From positions 3,060,001 to 3,124,000 of the forward strand of contig NZ_JAVIZX010000001.1 in assembly GCF_031453675.1 (NCBI RefSeq): a stretch of DNA of 64,000 nucleotides, in the 5' to 3' direction. Each line of letters opens with the position of its first letter. Within the stretch, counting starts at the first letter, position 1. A program made the position numbers and the translations under genes. Shown here one piece after another: positions 23,951 to 37,539 of the stretch. The notes beneath the pieces are model-generated. The model searched no databases, had not been told where the DNA came from, and was given only the letters and a program-made list of their open reading frames with translations. This DNA comes from Paracidovorax wautersii. GTDB taxonomy: Bacteria > Pseudomonadota > Gammaproteobacteria > Burkholderiales > Burkholderiaceae_C.

Positions 23951-26395
23951 ATGCAATTTCCTGAATCCTGGCTGCGCGAGTTCTGCAATCCGCCGCTCTC
24001 CACCGCCGAGCTGGCCGAAACGCTGACCATGGCCGGCCTCGAGGTCGAAGAACTGGAAGCCGTGGCCCCGCCGTTCACCAAGATCGTCGTCGGCGAGATC
24101 AAGGAAGCCGTTCAGCACCCGAATGCCGACCGCCTGCGCGTGTGCCAGGTCGATGCGGGGCAGGGCGCCTTGCTCAACATCGTCTGCGGCGCGCCAAACG
24201 CCCGCGTGGGCATCAAGGTGCCGTGCGCGCTGGTCGGTGCCGAGCTGCCGCCGGGCGAGGATGGCAAGCCTTTCCTGATCAAGGTCGGCAAGCTGCGCGG
24301 CGTGGAAAGCCAGGGCATGCTGTGCTCCGCGCGCGAGCTGAAGCTGTCCGAGGAAAACGCCGGCCTGCTGGAGCTGCCCCTGGATGCGCCCGTGGGCCAG
24401 GACATCCGCCAGTACCTGAACCTGGACGACACGCTGTTCACGCTCAAGCTCACGCCCAACCTGGCGCACTGCCTGAGCGTCTACGGCGTGGCGCGCGAAG
24501 TGGCGGCGCTGACCGGTGCGCCGCTGAAGGCGCCCAGCTTTCCCGCCGTGCCCGTGGTCCATGCGGACGTGCTGCCCGTGAAGGTGCTGGACAGCGACCT
24601 GTGCGGCCGCTTCTCCGGCCGCATCGTGCGCAACGTGAACACGCTGGCCAAGACCCCGCAGTGGATGGTCGACCGCCTGGCGCGCTGCGGGCAGCGCAGC
24701 GTGTCGCCGCTGGTGGACATCTCCAACTACGTGATGTTCGAGCTGGGCCGTCCGTCGCACATCTTCGATCTGGACAAGATCCACGGCGGGCTGGAAGTGC
24801 GCTGGGCGCGCGAGGGCGAGACGCTCAAGCTGCTCAGCGGCAGCACCGTCACGCTCGATGCCAAGGTGGGCGTGATCGCCGACGGGCAGGCCGTGGAATC
24901 GCTGGCCGGCATCATGGGCGGCGACGCCACGGCCGTGTCCGACGACACGCGCCACATCTACATCGAGGCCGCCTTCTGGTGGCCCAAGGCCGTGGCCGGC
25001 CGTTCGCGCCGCTACAACTTCTCCACCGACGCCGGCCACCGCTTCGAGCGCGGCGTGGACCCGCAACTGACCGTGGAGCACATTGAGCGCATCACGCAGC
25101 TGGTGCTGAACATCTGCGGCACGCCCGAGACGGTCTGCGGCCCCATAGACGACCAGCAGCCGGCGATGCCGGCGCCGGCACCCGTCACGCTGCGCGTCGC
25201 CCGTGCGGCCAAGGTCATCGGCATGCCGCTGACGCAGGCGCAGTGCACCGATGCGCTGGTGCGCCTGGGCCTGCCCGTCACGCAGGGCGAGGGCAGCGTC
25301 ACCGTGGTGCCGCCGTCCTATCGTTTCGACCTGACCATCGAAGAGGACCTGATCGAGGAAGTCGCGCGCATGGTGGGCTACAACCAGCTGCCCACCACCA
25401 AGCCGCTGGCGCCGATCAGCCCGAAGCTGCGCGCCGAGAACCGCCGCAGCCCGTTCGCCGTGCGCCGTGCGCTGGCGGGCCTGGGCTATCAGGAGACCAT
25501 CAACTTCAGCTTCGTCGAAGAGAGCTGGGAGCGCGAGCTGGCCGGCAACACTGACCCGATTCGCCTGCTGAATCCCATCGCCAGCCAGTTGAGCGTCATG
25601 CGCTCGTCGCTGATCGGTTCGCTGCTGCAGGTGGTGAAGTTCAACCTCGACCGCAAGGCGCCGCGCGTGCGCGTGTTCGAGCTGGGCCGCGTCTTCCTGC
25701 GCGACGCCGCCGTGCAGAACACGGACACCACCGTGCAGGGCTTCCATCAGCCGATGCGCGTGGCGGGCATCGCCTGCGGCAGTGCTGACGCGCTGCAGTG
25801 GGGCTGTAAGGACGCGGGCGTCGATTTCTTCGACGTCAAGGGCGATGTGGAGGCGCTGCTGGCGCCGCGCCGCGCCACGTTCGAGCCGGCTGCACACCCT
25901 GCGATGCATCCGGGCCGCTGCGCGCGGGTTCTGGTGGACGGCGCGCCGGTCGGCTTCGTCGGCGAACTGCATCCGCAGTGGCGCCAGGGCTGGGACCTGC
26001 CGCAGGTGCCGGTGCTCTTCGAGCTGGAGTTGGACGCCGTGCTGCAGCGCGATGTGCCGAACTTCCGCGCCGTGGGCAAGCAGCAAGCGGTAGAGCGCGA
26101 CGTCGCCATCGTGGTGGCCGAGCGGGTGACGCATGCAGAGGTGCAGGCGGCCATTGCCGCCGCGGTGCCGGCCACGACTCTACGCTCCGCCGTGTTGTTC
26201 GATGTGTACCGTCCCAAGCCCGCGAAGGGCGGCGAGGCGGCTCCGACGGTCGGCCTGGCTGCGGGCGAGAAAAGCCTGGCGGTGCGCCTGACGTTGGCCC
26301 GCGACGATGCCCCACTCGCCGAGGGCGAAATCGACGCCGCCATGCAGGCCGTGGTGCAACAATTGGGCGAGCGCCTGGGCGCACGCCTGCGTTGA
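23951..26395 (+). CDS. pheT: Phenylalanine-tRNA ligase beta subunit
   Basis: This is the 814-residue beta subunit. Domains in order: N-terminal and tRNA-binding (EMAP-like) domain ~1-150 ([22 protein letters not shown] in part), B3/B4 editing domain with [10 protein letters not shown] and [14 protein letters not shown]5 domain, core-like fold ([20 protein letters not shown]), and the C-terminal anticodon-binding FDX-ACB domain ([12 protein letters not shown]). The ATG at 23951 is used; a GTG two codons earlier is possible. It ends 10 bases before ihfA. Confidence 0.96.
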   Translation: MQFPESWLREFCNPPLSTAELAETLTMAGLEVEELEAVAPPFTKIVVGEIKEAVQHPNADRLRVCQVDAGQGALLNIVCGAPNARVGIKVPCALVGAELPPGEDGKPFLIKVGKLRGVESQGMLCSARELKLSEENAGLLELPLDAPVGQDIRQYLNLDDTLFTLKLTPNLAHCLSVYGVAREVAALTGAPLKAPSFPAVPVVHADVLPVKVLDSDLCGRFSGRIVRNVNTLAKTPQWMVDRLARCGQRSVSPLVDISNYVMFELGRPSHIFDLDKIHGGLEVRWAREGETLKLLSGSTVTLDAKVGVIADGQAVESLAGIMGGDATAVSDDTRHIYIEAAFWWPKAVAGRSRRYNFSTDAGHRFERGVDPQLTVEHIERITQLVLNICGTPETVCGPIDDQQPAMPAPAPVTLRVARAAKVIGMPLTQAQCTDALVRLGLPVTQGEGSVTVVPPSYRFDLTIEEDLIEEVARMVGYNQLPTTKPLAPISPKLRAENRRSPFAVRRALAGLGYQETINFSFVEESWERELAGNTDPIRLLNPIASQLSVMRSSLIGSLLQVVKFNLDRKAPRVRVFELGRVFLRDAAVQNTDTTVQGFHQPMRVAGIACGSADALQWGCKDAGVDFFDVKGDVEALLAPRRATFEPAAHPAMHPGRCARVLVDGAPVGFVGELHPQWRQGWDLPQVPVLFELELDAVLQRDVPNFRAVGKQQAVERDVAIVVAERVTHAEVQAAIAAAVPATTLRSAVLFDVYRPKPAKGGEAAPTVGLAAGEKSLAVRLTLARDDAPLAEGEIDAAMQAVVQQLGERLGARLR

Positions 26396-26405
26396 AGGGA
26401 TGGCA

Positions 26406-26753
26406 ATGTTGAACGAGGAACGCGAAATGGTGGAATTTGCGGTCGAAAGCCTGGAGACGCCTGCACTGACCAAGGCGCAGCTGGCCGATCTGCTGTTCGA
26501 CCAGATCGGCCTGAACAAGCGCGAGTCCAAGGACATGATCGACGCGTTCTTCGACCTCATCTCGCAGAGCCTGGTCGAGGGCAAGGATGTGAAACTGTCG
26601 GGCTTCGGCAATTTCCAGATCCGCACCAAGGCGCCGCGGCCCGGGCGCAATCCGCGCACGGGCGAGGCGATTCCGATCGAGGCGCGCCGCGTCGTCACCT
26701 TCCACGCGAGCAGCAAGCTCAAGGAACAGATCCAGGGCGAGCCCAAGGCCTGA
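26406..26753 (+). CDS. ihfA: Integration host factor subunit alpha
   Basis: This nucleoid protein bends DNA at specific sites as a heterodimer with IhfB. It carries [22 protein letters not shown] and the HU/IHF signature [18 protein letters not shown]. The position just after pheT is conserved in proteobacteria. From the ATG at 26406 (AAGGGA upstream) it has 115 residues; a start at 26430 ([10 protein letters not shown]) also has a ribosome site, GAGGAA, and is closer to the usual length. Confidence 0.95.
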   Translation: MLNEEREMVEFAVESLETPALTKAQLADLLFDQIGLNKRESKDMIDAFFDLISQSLVEGKDVKLSGFGNFQIRTKAPRPGRNPRTGEAIPIEARRVVTFHASSKLKEQIQGEPKA

Positions 26754-26858
26754 TGTGCCTGCGCCTGCCCGCGTGCTCGCCTCGGGAGTACGTCCTGATG
26801 GCACGAGCCGGCCGGCTGCGTTAGGCTAGAAGGCTTCTTCGCCCCCACCCGCGTCCCA

Positions 26859-27296
26859 ATGAACTCCCCGTTGCCCGCCATTCCAGCCAAGCGCTACTTC
26901 ACCATCGGTGAGGTGGCGGAGCTGTGCGGCGTGAAGCCGCACGTCCTGCGCTACTGGGAGCAGGAGTTCACCCAGCTGCGGCCCATGAAAAGGCGCGGCA
27001 ACCGGCGCTACTACCAGCACCACGAAGTGCTCATGATCCGGCGCATCCGCGACCTGCTGTACGACCAGGGGTTCACGATCAGCGGTGCGCGCAACCGCCT
27101 GCAGGAGCTCGCACACGCGGGCAAGGGACATGGCCTGGCCCTGGACGCCGAGTTGGAGGAAGAAGAGGGCGGCGATGGCCACATGCCTGCGACCGGCGAT
27201 GAGGCGCTGCGTGTGATGGCGACCCCCGCAATGCTGGACGCGCAGGGCGTTCGCCGTGAATTGATCGAAATTCGCGAACTTCTTTCTTTGGGCTGA
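26859..27296 (+). CDS. MerR-family transcriptional regulator
   Basis: This is a 145-residue regulator with an N-terminal MerR winged helix (YFTIGEVAELCGVKPHVLRY, then RRGNRRYYQHHEVLMIRRIR). The C-terminal part is acidic and short and has no Cys metal site. It resembles the MerR gene that often follows ihfA in Gram-negative genomes. Its target is unknown. The gap from ihfA is 105 bases. Confidence 0.86.
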   Translation: MNSPLPAIPAKRYFTIGEVAELCGVKPHVLRYWEQEFTQLRPMKRRGNRRYYQHHEVLMIRRIRDLLYDQGFTISGARNRLQELAHAGKGHGLALDAELEEEEGGDGHMPATGDEALRVMATPAMLDAQGVRRELIEIRELLSLG

Positions 27297-27323
27297 TTTT
27301 TCGCTATATACTCTAAGTCTTGT

Positions 27324-27400
27324 CGGCGTGTAGCGCAGCCTGGTAGCGCACTTGCATGGGGTGCAAGGGGTCGCGAGTTCGAATCCCGCCACGCCGACCA
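27324..27400 (+). tRNA. tRNA-Pro (anticodon GGG)
   Basis: It is a 77-base cloverleaf. The acceptor CGGCGTG (27324-27330) pairs with CACGCCG (27390-27396), followed by A and an encoded CCA. The D arm is GCGC...GCGC. The anticodon stem CTTGC/GCAAG holds loop ATGGGGT with anticodon GGG. The T loop is TTCGAAT. It reads CCC and CCU codons. Confidence 0.96.
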
Positions 27401-27409
27401 TCGATGTGA

Positions 27410-27440
27410 AAACCCAGCTTCTTCGGAGGCTGGGTTTTTT
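27410..27440 (+). terminator. Intrinsic terminator after tRNA-Pro
   Basis: AAACCCAGC and GCTGGGTTT form a 9-bp stem followed by T residues, 10 bases past the tRNA. Confidence 0.88.
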
Positions 27441-27507
27441 ACTTTCCGGCCTGCTCTGGGCTCCGGGTTTACACGGACGACGGCAAGCAGGCATGGCTGT
27501 GTCCGGC

Positions 27508-27513
27508 TATAAT
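27508..27513 (+). promoter_or_regulatory. carAB promoter, -10 box
   Basis: A perfect TATAAT lies 124 bases before the carA start. The region 17 bases upstream has no good -35. The resulting leader of ~115 bases contains GC-rich inverted repeats around 27594-27617 (CCCGCGGG; CTACCGGGCGACCCG). Confidence 0.5.
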
Positions 27514-27636
27514 CGGGGGCTTTCCCGCAAACAGTCGCCCGGCCGCACCCAAAGCAATCCCTCACAAGCAGCAGTCCTCAGGAAGTCGAGCCTTCCCGCG
27601 GGCTACCGGGCGACCCGTAACCATTCGGAGAACCCA

Positions 27637-28799
27637 GTGCTCTTGTCTCTACAGGGATCCTTCCCGCCCGCCATCCTGGCGCTCGCAGACGGCACGGTCT
27701 TTATCGGCAACTCGATCGGTGCCACCGGCACCACCGTCGGCGAAGTGGTGTTCAACACCGCCATCACCGGCTACCAGGAAATCCTCACCGACCCCAGCTA
27801 CTGCCAGCAGATCGTCACCCTGACGTATCCGCACATCGGCAACTACGGGATCAACGCCGAGGACATCGAGGCCGACAAGGTCCACGCCGCCGGCCTCATC
27901 ATCAAAGACCTGCCCCTGCTGGCCAGCAACTTCCGCAGCAGCGAGACGCTGTCGCAGTACCTCGTGCGCGAAAGCACGGTGGCCATCGCCAACATCGACA
28001 CCCGCAAGCTGACGCGCCTGCTGCGCGACAAGGGTGCGCAGAACGGCGCCATCGTGGGTCTGGCCGCAGGCGAGCAGGTCACGCAGGCACGCGTCGATGA
28101 AGCCCTGGCGGCGGCCAAGGCTGCGCCGAGCATGAAGGGCCTGGACCTCGCCAAGGTCGTGAGCACGCCGACCTCCTACGTCTGGGACCAGACCGAGTGG
28201 AAGCTGGGCGAAGGCTACGGCCGGCAGACCGCGCCGCGCTTCCATGTGGTGGCGTACGACTACGGCGTGAAGAAGAACATCCTGCGCATGCTGGCCGAGC
28301 GTGGCTGCAAGCTCACCGTGGTGCCCGCGCAGACGCCGGCCGCCGAGGTGCTGGCCATGAACCCTGACGGGGTGTTCCTGTCCAACGGCCCCGGAGACCC
28401 GGCGCCCTGCGACTACGCGATCGAGGCCACGCGCCAGATCATCGACGCCGGCGTGCCCACCTTTGGTATCTGCCTGGGCCACCAGATCATGGCCCTGGCT
28501 AGCGGCGCCCAAACCTTCAAGATGGACAACAGCCACCACGGCGCCAACCATCCCGTGAAGGACCTGGACAACGGCCGCGTCAGCATCACCAGCCAAAACC
28601 ACGGCTTTGCCGTGGAGGCCGAGACGCTGCCCGCCACGCTGCGCCCCACGCACACCAGCCTGTTCGACGGCACGCTGCAGGGCCTGGAGCGCACCGACCA
28701 GCCGGCCTTCTGCTTCCAGGGCCACCCGGAAGCCTCGCCCGGCCCGCATGACATCGCCTACCTGTTTGACCGCTTCACCGCGCTGATGGAGAAGAAGTA

Positions 28800-28800
<1 letters not shown>
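27637..28800 (+). CDS. carA: Carbamoyl-phosphate synthase small subunit
   Basis: This is the 387-residue glutaminase subunit that feeds ammonia to CarB for arginine and pyrimidine synthesis. The N-terminal CPSase small-chain domain ([20 protein letters not shown] in part; [16 protein letters not shown]) precedes a class I amidotransferase domain with nucleophile Cys in [11 protein letters not shown] and the His/Glu pair in [11 protein letters not shown]. The start is the GTG at 27637, with GGAG six bases upstream; the frame stays open further upstream, but no conserved sequence lies there. Confidence 0.96.
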
Positions 28801-32069
<3,269 letters not shown>

Positions 32070-32139
32070 AGCTCCGGGCGGGGCCGGCTGTCCGAGTCGG
32101 GCAGCGGGTCTTCGCCGCAGAGCGCCGTGGCAAACGCGG

Positions 32140-32193
32140 CATAATCAGAACCGAATGAGACCGCCGCGCGGCAACGCGCGGCGGTTTGCTTTT
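32140..32193 (+). terminator. Promoter-proximal hairpin before greA
   Basis: An 11-bp stem, ACCGCCGCGCG / CGCGCGGCGGT with GCAA loop (32160-32185), is followed by TTGCTTTT. It may simply end the carAB transcript. However, CATAAT at 32140-32145 looks like a -10, and a transcript starting near 32152 would meet this terminator within its first 40 bases, well before greA. Confidence 0.65.
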
Positions 32194-32288
32194 GGGGCGT
32201 CGCCAAGGCTGTTTGCTTCAGGCAGGCCGGCGCGCAAAGGGAGGCCGCACCGCGGGTGCGGCACTGAATTGAACGTGGAGACTGATCA

Positions 32289-32765
32289 ATGGCCACCATT
32301 CCGATTACCAAGCGCGGTGCTGAAAAGCTCAAGGAAGAGCTGCACCGCCTCAAGACCGTGGAGCGTCCCGCCGTGATCAATGCGATCGCGGAAGCGCGCG
32401 CGCAGGGCGATCTCAGCGAAAACGCCGAGTACGAGGCTGCCAAGGACCGCCAGGGCTTCATCGAAGGCCGCATCCAGGAAGTCGAAGGCAAGCTGTCGGC
32501 GGCGCAGGTCATCGACCCGGCGACGCTGGACGCGGGCGGCCGCGTGGTGTTCGGCGCCACCGTCGAGCTGGAAGACGAGGACAGCGGCGACACGGTCAAG
32601 TACCAGATCGTCGGCGAGGACGAGGCCGACCTCAAGCTCGGCCTGGTGAATGTATCGAGCCCCATCGCGCGCGCCCTGATCGGCAAGGAAGAGGGCGATA
32701 CCGCCGAGGTGCAGGCGCCCGGCGGCGTGCGCCGCTACGAAGTGGTGGCCGTCAGCTACCTCTGA
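32289..32765 (+). CDS. greA: Transcription elongation factor GreA
   Basis: This 158-residue factor rescues backtracked RNA polymerase by stimulating transcript cleavage. The N-terminal coiled coil has the acidic tip [16 protein letters not shown] (Asp and Glu of the tip present), and the C-terminal FKBP-like domain has [24 protein letters not shown] lies upstream of the ATG. The position after carAB is common in betaproteobacteria. Confidence 0.96.
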   Translation: MATIPITKRGAEKLKEELHRLKTVERPAVINAIAEARAQGDLSENAEYEAAKDRQGFIEGRIQEVEGKLSAAQVIDPATLDAGGRVVFGATVELEDEDSGDTVKYQIVGEDEADLKLGLVNVSSPIARALIGKEEGDTAEVQAPGGVRRYEVVAVSYL

Positions 32766-32773
32766 GCTGGTTC

Positions 32774-33190
32774 ATGGACGCCCTGCGAGACCGCCTTCCC
32801 GCCCTGGCGGCTGCGCTGTGGTGGGGCAGCCTGTCGGCGATCGGCTTCGTGGCCGTGCCGCTGCTGTTCCGGCACCTGGCATCGCCAGCGGCGGCAGGGC
32901 AGATGGCGGCGCAGTTGTTCGAGGCGCAGACTTACATTTCGATAGCATGCTGCGCTTGCCTGTTCTTGCTTTCAAAGCGAAAACATAGCGAAAAGGAAGA
33001 ACCATGGGCGCAAGCTGCTATGGTTTTCTTGATCGGCGGCCTGTTGGCGGCGCTGCTGCTGCAGTACGGCGCGGCGCCCCGCATCGTGGCGCGGCAGAAC
33101 CTGGCGCTCTGGCACGGTGTCGGCAGCGTTCTGTATGCGGCGCAGTGGCTGTGCGCGCTGGCCGTGCTGTGGCGCACGGTGCGGCAATGA
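32774..33190 (+). CDS. DUF4149 domain-containing membrane protein
   Basis: This is a 138-residue protein with four hydrophobic helices (LAAALWWGSLSAIGFVAVPLL; ...MVFLIGGLLAALLLQYG; VGSVLYAAQWLCALAVLW). It follows greA by 8 bases and is probably in the same transcript. Residues ~55-77 (SIACCACLFLLSKRKHSEK) are encoded by an embedded dispersed repeat, so the second helix and its loop may be partly repeat-derived. The function is unknown. Confidence 0.75.
   Translation: MDALRDRLPALAAALWWGSLSAIGFVAVPLLFRHLASPAAAGQMAAQLFEAQTYISIACCACLFLLSKRKHSEKEEPWAQAAMVFLIGGLLAALLLQYGAAPRIVARQNLALWHGVGSVLYAAQWLCALAVLWRTVRQ
32936..33000. repeat. Dispersed repeat inserted in frame in the DUF4149 gene
   Basis: TTTCGATAGCATGCTGCGCTTG and the following TTGCTTTCAAAGCGAAAA follow the family pattern (GATAGCT-N-GCGCTTG...). 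The reading frame is kept across the insertion. Confidence 0.5.
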
Positions 33191-33295
33191 CGCCTGGCTT
33201 GCGGCGGCACAGCGGCCTGCCATCGGCGGTGCGGCACAAGGTGCTCCCCGGCCCGATGTGACCCGACGCGCGCGTCTCAATGCGCGACGCACATC

Positions 33296-33326
33296 AAAAA
33301 AGCCCCGGCATGCCGGGGCTTTTTTC
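33296..33326. terminator. Bidirectional intrinsic terminator
   Basis: AAAAAAGCCCCGGCA and TGCCGGGGCTTTTTT form a perfect palindrome. It serves greA-DUF4149 from the left and the yhbY-glycosyltransferase pair from the right. Confidence 0.9.
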
Positions 33327-33332
33327 TTTCCA

Positions 33333-34077
33333 TTACTCGTGCCAGTGGTCGGCCACCCAGGTGGCCGGTTCGATGTGGCGGAAGCGCCGGTTGCGGCGTC
33401 CGGCCAGGGCATCGGGCGGATTGCACTCGCCGTGGAAGATCACGACGCGAGCGCCTGGCGGCACCACGGGCGGCTTCCAGTAGTTGGTGGGCCAGGGCGG
33501 AATGCTGTGGTACTTGAAGCTCGGGCACCAATCGTCCGGCCAGTAGCCCAGCTTGCCCTGGCGGTGCAGAAAGTCCGAGAGGTAGGCCTGCTCGTTGCGG
33601 AAGCGGCCGCGGATCTCTTCGAAGTGCGTACGGAAATATTCCAGGACGTCTGGATGGGCGCCCAGCTCGAAGCGGTAGACCGATGAGTTGCCGGTGATGC
33701 GCCACGGCCGCTTGTAGTCGTGGATGATGAGGAACTCGCCCGGCCGGGTGAAGAAGTCGTCCAGGCTGCCGGTCACCACCACGTCCACGTCCAGGAACAG
33801 GGCCGTGCCGCGCAGCCCGTGCAGATCCGCGCTGAAGGTGGCCAGCTTGGTCCAGCCGCGTTCCGGAATGCCTGCGGGCAGGTCCAGGGGCGGAATGGGG
33901 AGGCAGCTCACTTCCTGGCGGATGCCTGTGGCGTCATCGGTCAGGCAGACGAAATGGAAATCGCCGCTCAGATGGCGGGCGCACCATGGCGTACAGCCGG
34001 TTGACGTATTCCGGGCCGTACTTCGTGCCCCACTTCATGCAGATCACATGGCGCGCGGGCGCGCTGGCGGTCGCCAT
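33333..34077 (-). pseudogene. Glycosyltransferase-like gene with a 1-nt frameshift
   Basis: The intact C-terminal frame (192 codons) has a nucleotide-sugar-type motif FLDVDVVVTGSLDDFF and ends ATWVADHWHE. The N-terminal frame starts at the ATG at 34077 ([21 protein letters not shown]) and runs to about 33980, where an extra G in the run 33977-33979 breaks it. Removing it joins RLYAMVR to RHLSGDFHFVCLTDDATG and gives ~247 residues. Its ATG overlaps the yhbY stop (TGATG). It is either a sequencing error or a recent pseudogene. The acceptor and donor are unknown. Confidence 0.7.
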
Positions 34078-34550
34078 CAGTCGGCCTGGCGCTTCTTGAC
34101 GGACTTCTGCTTGGGCTTGGCGCGCTTGATCTGGCCGCCGGCGGTAAGCCGCTGGTTGCCCAGCACGCGCAGCTGCTTGACCTCGGGCCGCTGGCCGCCG
34201 CGCTTGCTGAATTTCAGGATCTTCACATCGCGCGGGCCGGGCATGCGGTCCTCATCCACGGCCTTGACCTTGGCCGGCTGGGGGCGCCACAGCACAAGCA
34301 GCTTGCCGATGTGCTGGATGGGGGCCGCGTTGAGCTGGTCTGCGAGCTGCTGGTACATCTGCTCGCGCGCGGCGCGGTCGTCGCCGAACACCCGCACCTT
34401 GATGAGGCCGTGCGCGTTGAGGGCGGCATCGATCTCCTTCTGCACGGCAGGGGTGAGACCGTCGCCGCCAATCAGGACGACGGGGTCCAGGTGGTGGGCA
34501 TTGGCGCGGTGTTCCCGGCGCTCTGCGGGAGTCAATTGAATTTGGGGCAT
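34077..34550 (-). CDS. yhbY: YhbY-family RNA-binding protein (CRM domain)
   Basis: This is a 157-residue protein with an N-terminal CRM/YhbY domain ([51 protein letters not shown]), which binds pre-50S ribosomal particles in E. coli. A ~65-residue basic tail ([13 protein letters not shown] at the end) extends it beyond the usual ~97 residues. It is divergent from rlmE, another 50S assembly gene, which is the usual arrangement. Confidence 0.9.
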   Translation of the reverse strand: MPQIQLTPAERREHRANAHHLDPVVLIGGDGLTPAVQKEIDAALNAHGLIKVRVFGDDRAAREQMYQQLADQLNAAPIQHIGKLLVLWRPQPAKVKAVDEDRMPGPRDVKILKFSKRGGQRPEVKQLRVLGNQRLTAGGQIKRAKPKQKSVKKRQAD

Positions 34551-34628
34551 GGGCCGTATTATCTCAAGTGCCGGGGCCTGCCCGCTGGCGTGCCGTGGCG
34601 GCCTAAACACTGGGACAATCGGGCCCAC

Positions 34629-35306
34629 ATGAAAAGCAGCACTCAAAGCACCGCCCCCAAGGAAAAGAAGGGCAAGAAGGTCAACAAGGCGTGGCTGCAC
34701 GAACACGTCAACGATCCGTACGTGAAGCAGGCGCAGAAGGATGGCTTCCGGGCCCGGGCGGCCTACAAGCTCAAGGAGATCGACGAGCAGCTCGGCCTGA
34801 TCCGGCCCGGCCACATCGTGGTCGACCTGGGGTCCGCCCCGGGCGCGTGGAGCCAGTACGTGCGGCGCCGGCTGTCGCCCGACGGGGCGGCGGCGGGTGC
34901 ACTCAACGGCACCATCATTTCACTGGACATCCTGCCGATGGAGCCCATAGAAGGCGTGGTATTCATCCAGGGAGACTTCCGAGAAGACAGCGTGCTCGCC
35001 CAGCTGCAGGAGACGGTGCAGGGCCGTCCGGTCGATGTGGTGGTCTCCGACATGGCTCCCAACCTGTCGGGCATCGCCTCGGCGGACGCCGCCCGCATCG
35101 CCCATTTGATCGAACTGGCCGTAGACTTTGCCCGCAACCACCTCAAGCCCGAAGGCGCTCTGGTGGTCAAGCTCTTCCATGGCAGCGGCTACGCGGAACT
35201 GGTGCAACTGTTCAAAGACACCTTCCGAGTGGTCAAGACCGTCAAGCCCAAAGCCTCGCGCGACAAATCAGCCGAGACCTTTCTGGTGGGCCTGGGGCTG
35301 AAATAA
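34629..35306 (+). CDS. rlmE: 23S rRNA (uridine-2552-2'-O)-methyltransferase RlmE (FtsJ)
   Basis: This heat-shock methyltransferase modifies U2552 in the A-loop during late 50S assembly. Conserved parts are [14 protein letters not shown] (first catalytic Lys), [13 protein letters not shown] (SAM site), [11 protein letters not shown] (catalytic Asp) and [11 protein letters not shown] (second Lys). The ATG at 34629 gives 225 residues, with a basic start. It is followed by ftsH, the classical ftsJ-ftsH order. Confidence 0.96.
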   Translation: MKSSTQSTAPKEKKGKKVNKAWLHEHVNDPYVKQAQKDGFRARAAYKLKEIDEQLGLIRPGHIVVDLGSAPGAWSQYVRRRLSPDGAAAGALNGTIISLDILPMEPIEGVVFIQGDFREDSVLAQLQETVQGRPVDVVVSDMAPNLSGIASADAARIAHLIELAVDFARNHLKPEGALVVKLFHGSGYAELVQLFKDTFRVVKTVKPKASRDKSAETFLVGLGLK

Positions 35307-35477
35307 AGCCGTCATTTCCTGTCAGCCGGCGCCGCGTTCCTGCCGTTGACCATGGCCCTTGCTGGGGTAAATGGCAGCGTCGGCAGGGTTGAAACGCCTA
35401 AAATGTGCCTCAACTGCGGCAGAACGTCTCCATGACGCGTTCGTGGCCGTTGTCTCTTTCTGTTTCTGGAGTTCCGC

Positions 35478-37397
35478 TTGAACAATCAGTGGTTTTCAAA
35501 AATCGCCGTGTGGCTGGTCATCGCCATGGTGCTGTTTACGGTGTTCAAACAATTTGACACCCGAGCAGGCGCTGGCGCTGGCGCCGTGGGCTATTCGGAA
35601 TTCTTGGAAGAAGTGCGCAGCAACCGCATCAAGAGCGCGACCATCCAGGAAGGGCAGGGCGGCACCGAGATCGTCGCGGTCACCAACGATGACCGCAAAA
35701 TCCGCACGACCGCTACCTACCTGGACCGCGGCCTGGTGGGCGACCTGATCAACAACAACGTCAAGTTCGACGTCAAGCCGCGTGAAGAAGGCTCGCTGCT
35801 GATGACGCTGCTCGTCAGCTGGGGCCCGATGCTTCTGCTCATCGGGGTGTGGGTGTACTTCATGCGCCAGATGCAGGGTGGCGGCAAGGGCGGCGCCTTC
35901 AGCTTCGGCAAGAGCAAGGCGCGCCTGCTCGACGAGAACAGCAACAACGTCACCTTCGCGGATGTCGCAGGCTGTGACGAAGCCAAGGAAGAGGTCAAGG
36001 AAGTCGTGGACTTCCTGAAGGACCCGCAGAAATTCCAGAAGCTGGGTGGCCGCATCCCGCGTGGTCTGCTGCTGGTCGGCCCTCCGGGTACCGGTAAGAC
36101 GCTTCTGGCGAAGTCCATCGCCGGCGAAGCCAAGGTGCCGTTCTTCAGCATCTCCGGCTCCGACTTCGTGGAAATGTTCGTTGGCGTGGGCGCATCCCGC
36201 GTCCGCGACATGTTCGAGAACGCCAAGAAGAACGCTCCCTGCATCATCTTCATCGATGAAATCGACGCCGTGGGCCGCCAGCGTGGCGCTGGCCTGGGCG
36301 GTGGCAACGACGAGCGCGAGCAGACCCTCAACCAGATGCTGGTGGAGATGGACGGCTTCGAGACCAATCTCGGCGTGATCGTGGTGGCTGCCACCAATCG
36401 GCCCGACATCCTGGACGCGGCCCTGCTGCGCCCCGGCCGTTTCGACCGCCAGGTCTACGTGACGCTGCCCGACATCCGTGGCCGCGAACAGATCCTGACG
36501 GTGCACATGCGCAAGATCCCGGTGGGCCAGGACGTGAACCCCAGCGTCATCGCCCGCGGCACGCCCGGCATGTCCGGTGCTGACCTGGCCAACCTGTGCA
36601 ACGAGGCTGCCCTGATGGCTGCGCGCCGCAATGCGCGCACGGTCGAAATGCAGGACTTCGAGAAGGCCAAGGACAAGATCATCATGGGCCCCGAGCGCAA
36701 GAGCATGGTCATGCCCGAGGAAGAGCGCCGCAACACCGCGTACCACGAAGCCGGCCACGCCCTCATCGGCAAGCTGCTGCCCAAGTGCGATCCGGTGCAC
36801 AAGGTCACCATCATCCCGCGTGGCCGTGCGCTGGGCGTGACGATGAGCCTGCCTGAGAAGGACCGGTACAGCTACGACCGCGAGTACATGCTGAACCAGA
36901 TCAGCATGCTGTTCGGTGGCCGTATCGCCGAGGAAGTGTTCATGAACCAGATGACCACGGGTGCGTCGAACGACTTCGAGCGTGCGACCAACCTGGCGCG
37001 CGACATGGTAATGAAGTACGGCATGAGCGAGGCCCTGGGCCCCATGGTTTACGCCGAGAACGAAGGCGAAGTGTTCCTGGGCCGCTCGGTCACCAAGACC
37101 ACCAACATGAGCGAGCAGACGATGCAGAAGGTGGACGACGAAGTGCGCCGCATCATCGACGAGCAGTACTCGCTGGCTCGCCGCCTTATCGAGGAAAACC
37201 AGGACAAGATGCACGCCATGGCGAAGGCCATGCTGGACTGGGAAACCATCGATGCCGAGCAACTGGACGACATCATGGCCGGCAAGCCGCCCCGTCCGCC
37301 CAAGGACTGGACGCCGCGCACACCTTCGTCGGGTGGTGACAATTCGGGCGGCGGCACGCCGGCGGTCGCGACGGATCCGGCCCCCACGGCCGCCTGA
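35478..37397 (+). CDS. ftsH: ATP-dependent zinc metalloprotease FtsH
   Basis: This is the 639-residue membrane-bound AAA+ protease for misfolded membrane proteins and short-lived regulators. There are two N-terminal membrane helices (~6-24 and ~104-126) around a periplasmic domain. The AAA module has Walker A GPPGTGKT (~201) and Walker [16 protein letters not shown]. The zinc site HEAGH is near residue 423. The start codon is TTG at 35478, six bases after GGAG. The Gly/Pro/Thr-rich tail is typical of beta-proteobacteria. Confidence 0.97.
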   Translation: MNNQWFSKIAVWLVIAMVLFTVFKQFDTRAGAGAGAVGYSEFLEEVRSNRIKSATIQEGQGGTEIVAVTNDDRKIRTTATYLDRGLVGDLINNNVKFDVKPREEGSLLMTLLVSWGPMLLLIGVWVYFMRQMQGGGKGGAFSFGKSKARLLDENSNNVTFADVAGCDEAKEEVKEVVDFLKDPQKFQKLGGRIPRGLLLVGPPGTGKTLLAKSIAGEAKVPFFSISGSDFVEMFVGVGASRVRDMFENAKKNAPCIIFIDEIDAVGRQRGAGLGGGNDEREQTLNQMLVEMDGFETNLGVIVVAATNRPDILDAALLRPGRFDRQVYVTLPDIRGREQILTVHMRKIPVGQDVNPSVIARGTPGMSGADLANLCNEAALMAARRNARTVEMQDFEKAKDKIIMGPERKSMVMPEEERRNTAYHEAGHALIGKLLPKCDPVHKVTIIPRGRALGVTMSLPEKDRYSYDREYMLNQISMLFGGRIAEEVFMNQMTTGASNDFERATNLARDMVMKYGMSEALGPMVYAENEGEVFLGRSVTKTTNMSEQTMQKVDDEVRRIIDEQYSLARRLIEENQDKMHAMAKAMLDWETIDAEQLDDIMAGKPPRPPKDWTPRTPSSGGDNSGGGTPAVATDPAPTAA

Positions 37398-37414
37398 GGC
37401 GGTTTGATCCGCCA

Positions 37415-37445
37415 CAAAAACGGAGCCCTGCGGCTCCGTTTTTTC
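37415..37445 (+). terminator. Intrinsic terminator after ftsH
   Basis: ACGGAGCC-CTGC-GGCTCCGT plus six T residues. folP and glmM follow, so it may be only partly efficient or folP may have its own promoter. Confidence 0.85.
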
Positions 37446-37539
37446 ATTGGGGCCGACGGCGCGGGCTTCTCCACGAAGGGGCCGGATGCCCATGGCCCTT
37501 GCTCCCATCCTTTTGTTTATCCGTTCACGCGCTGAAACC

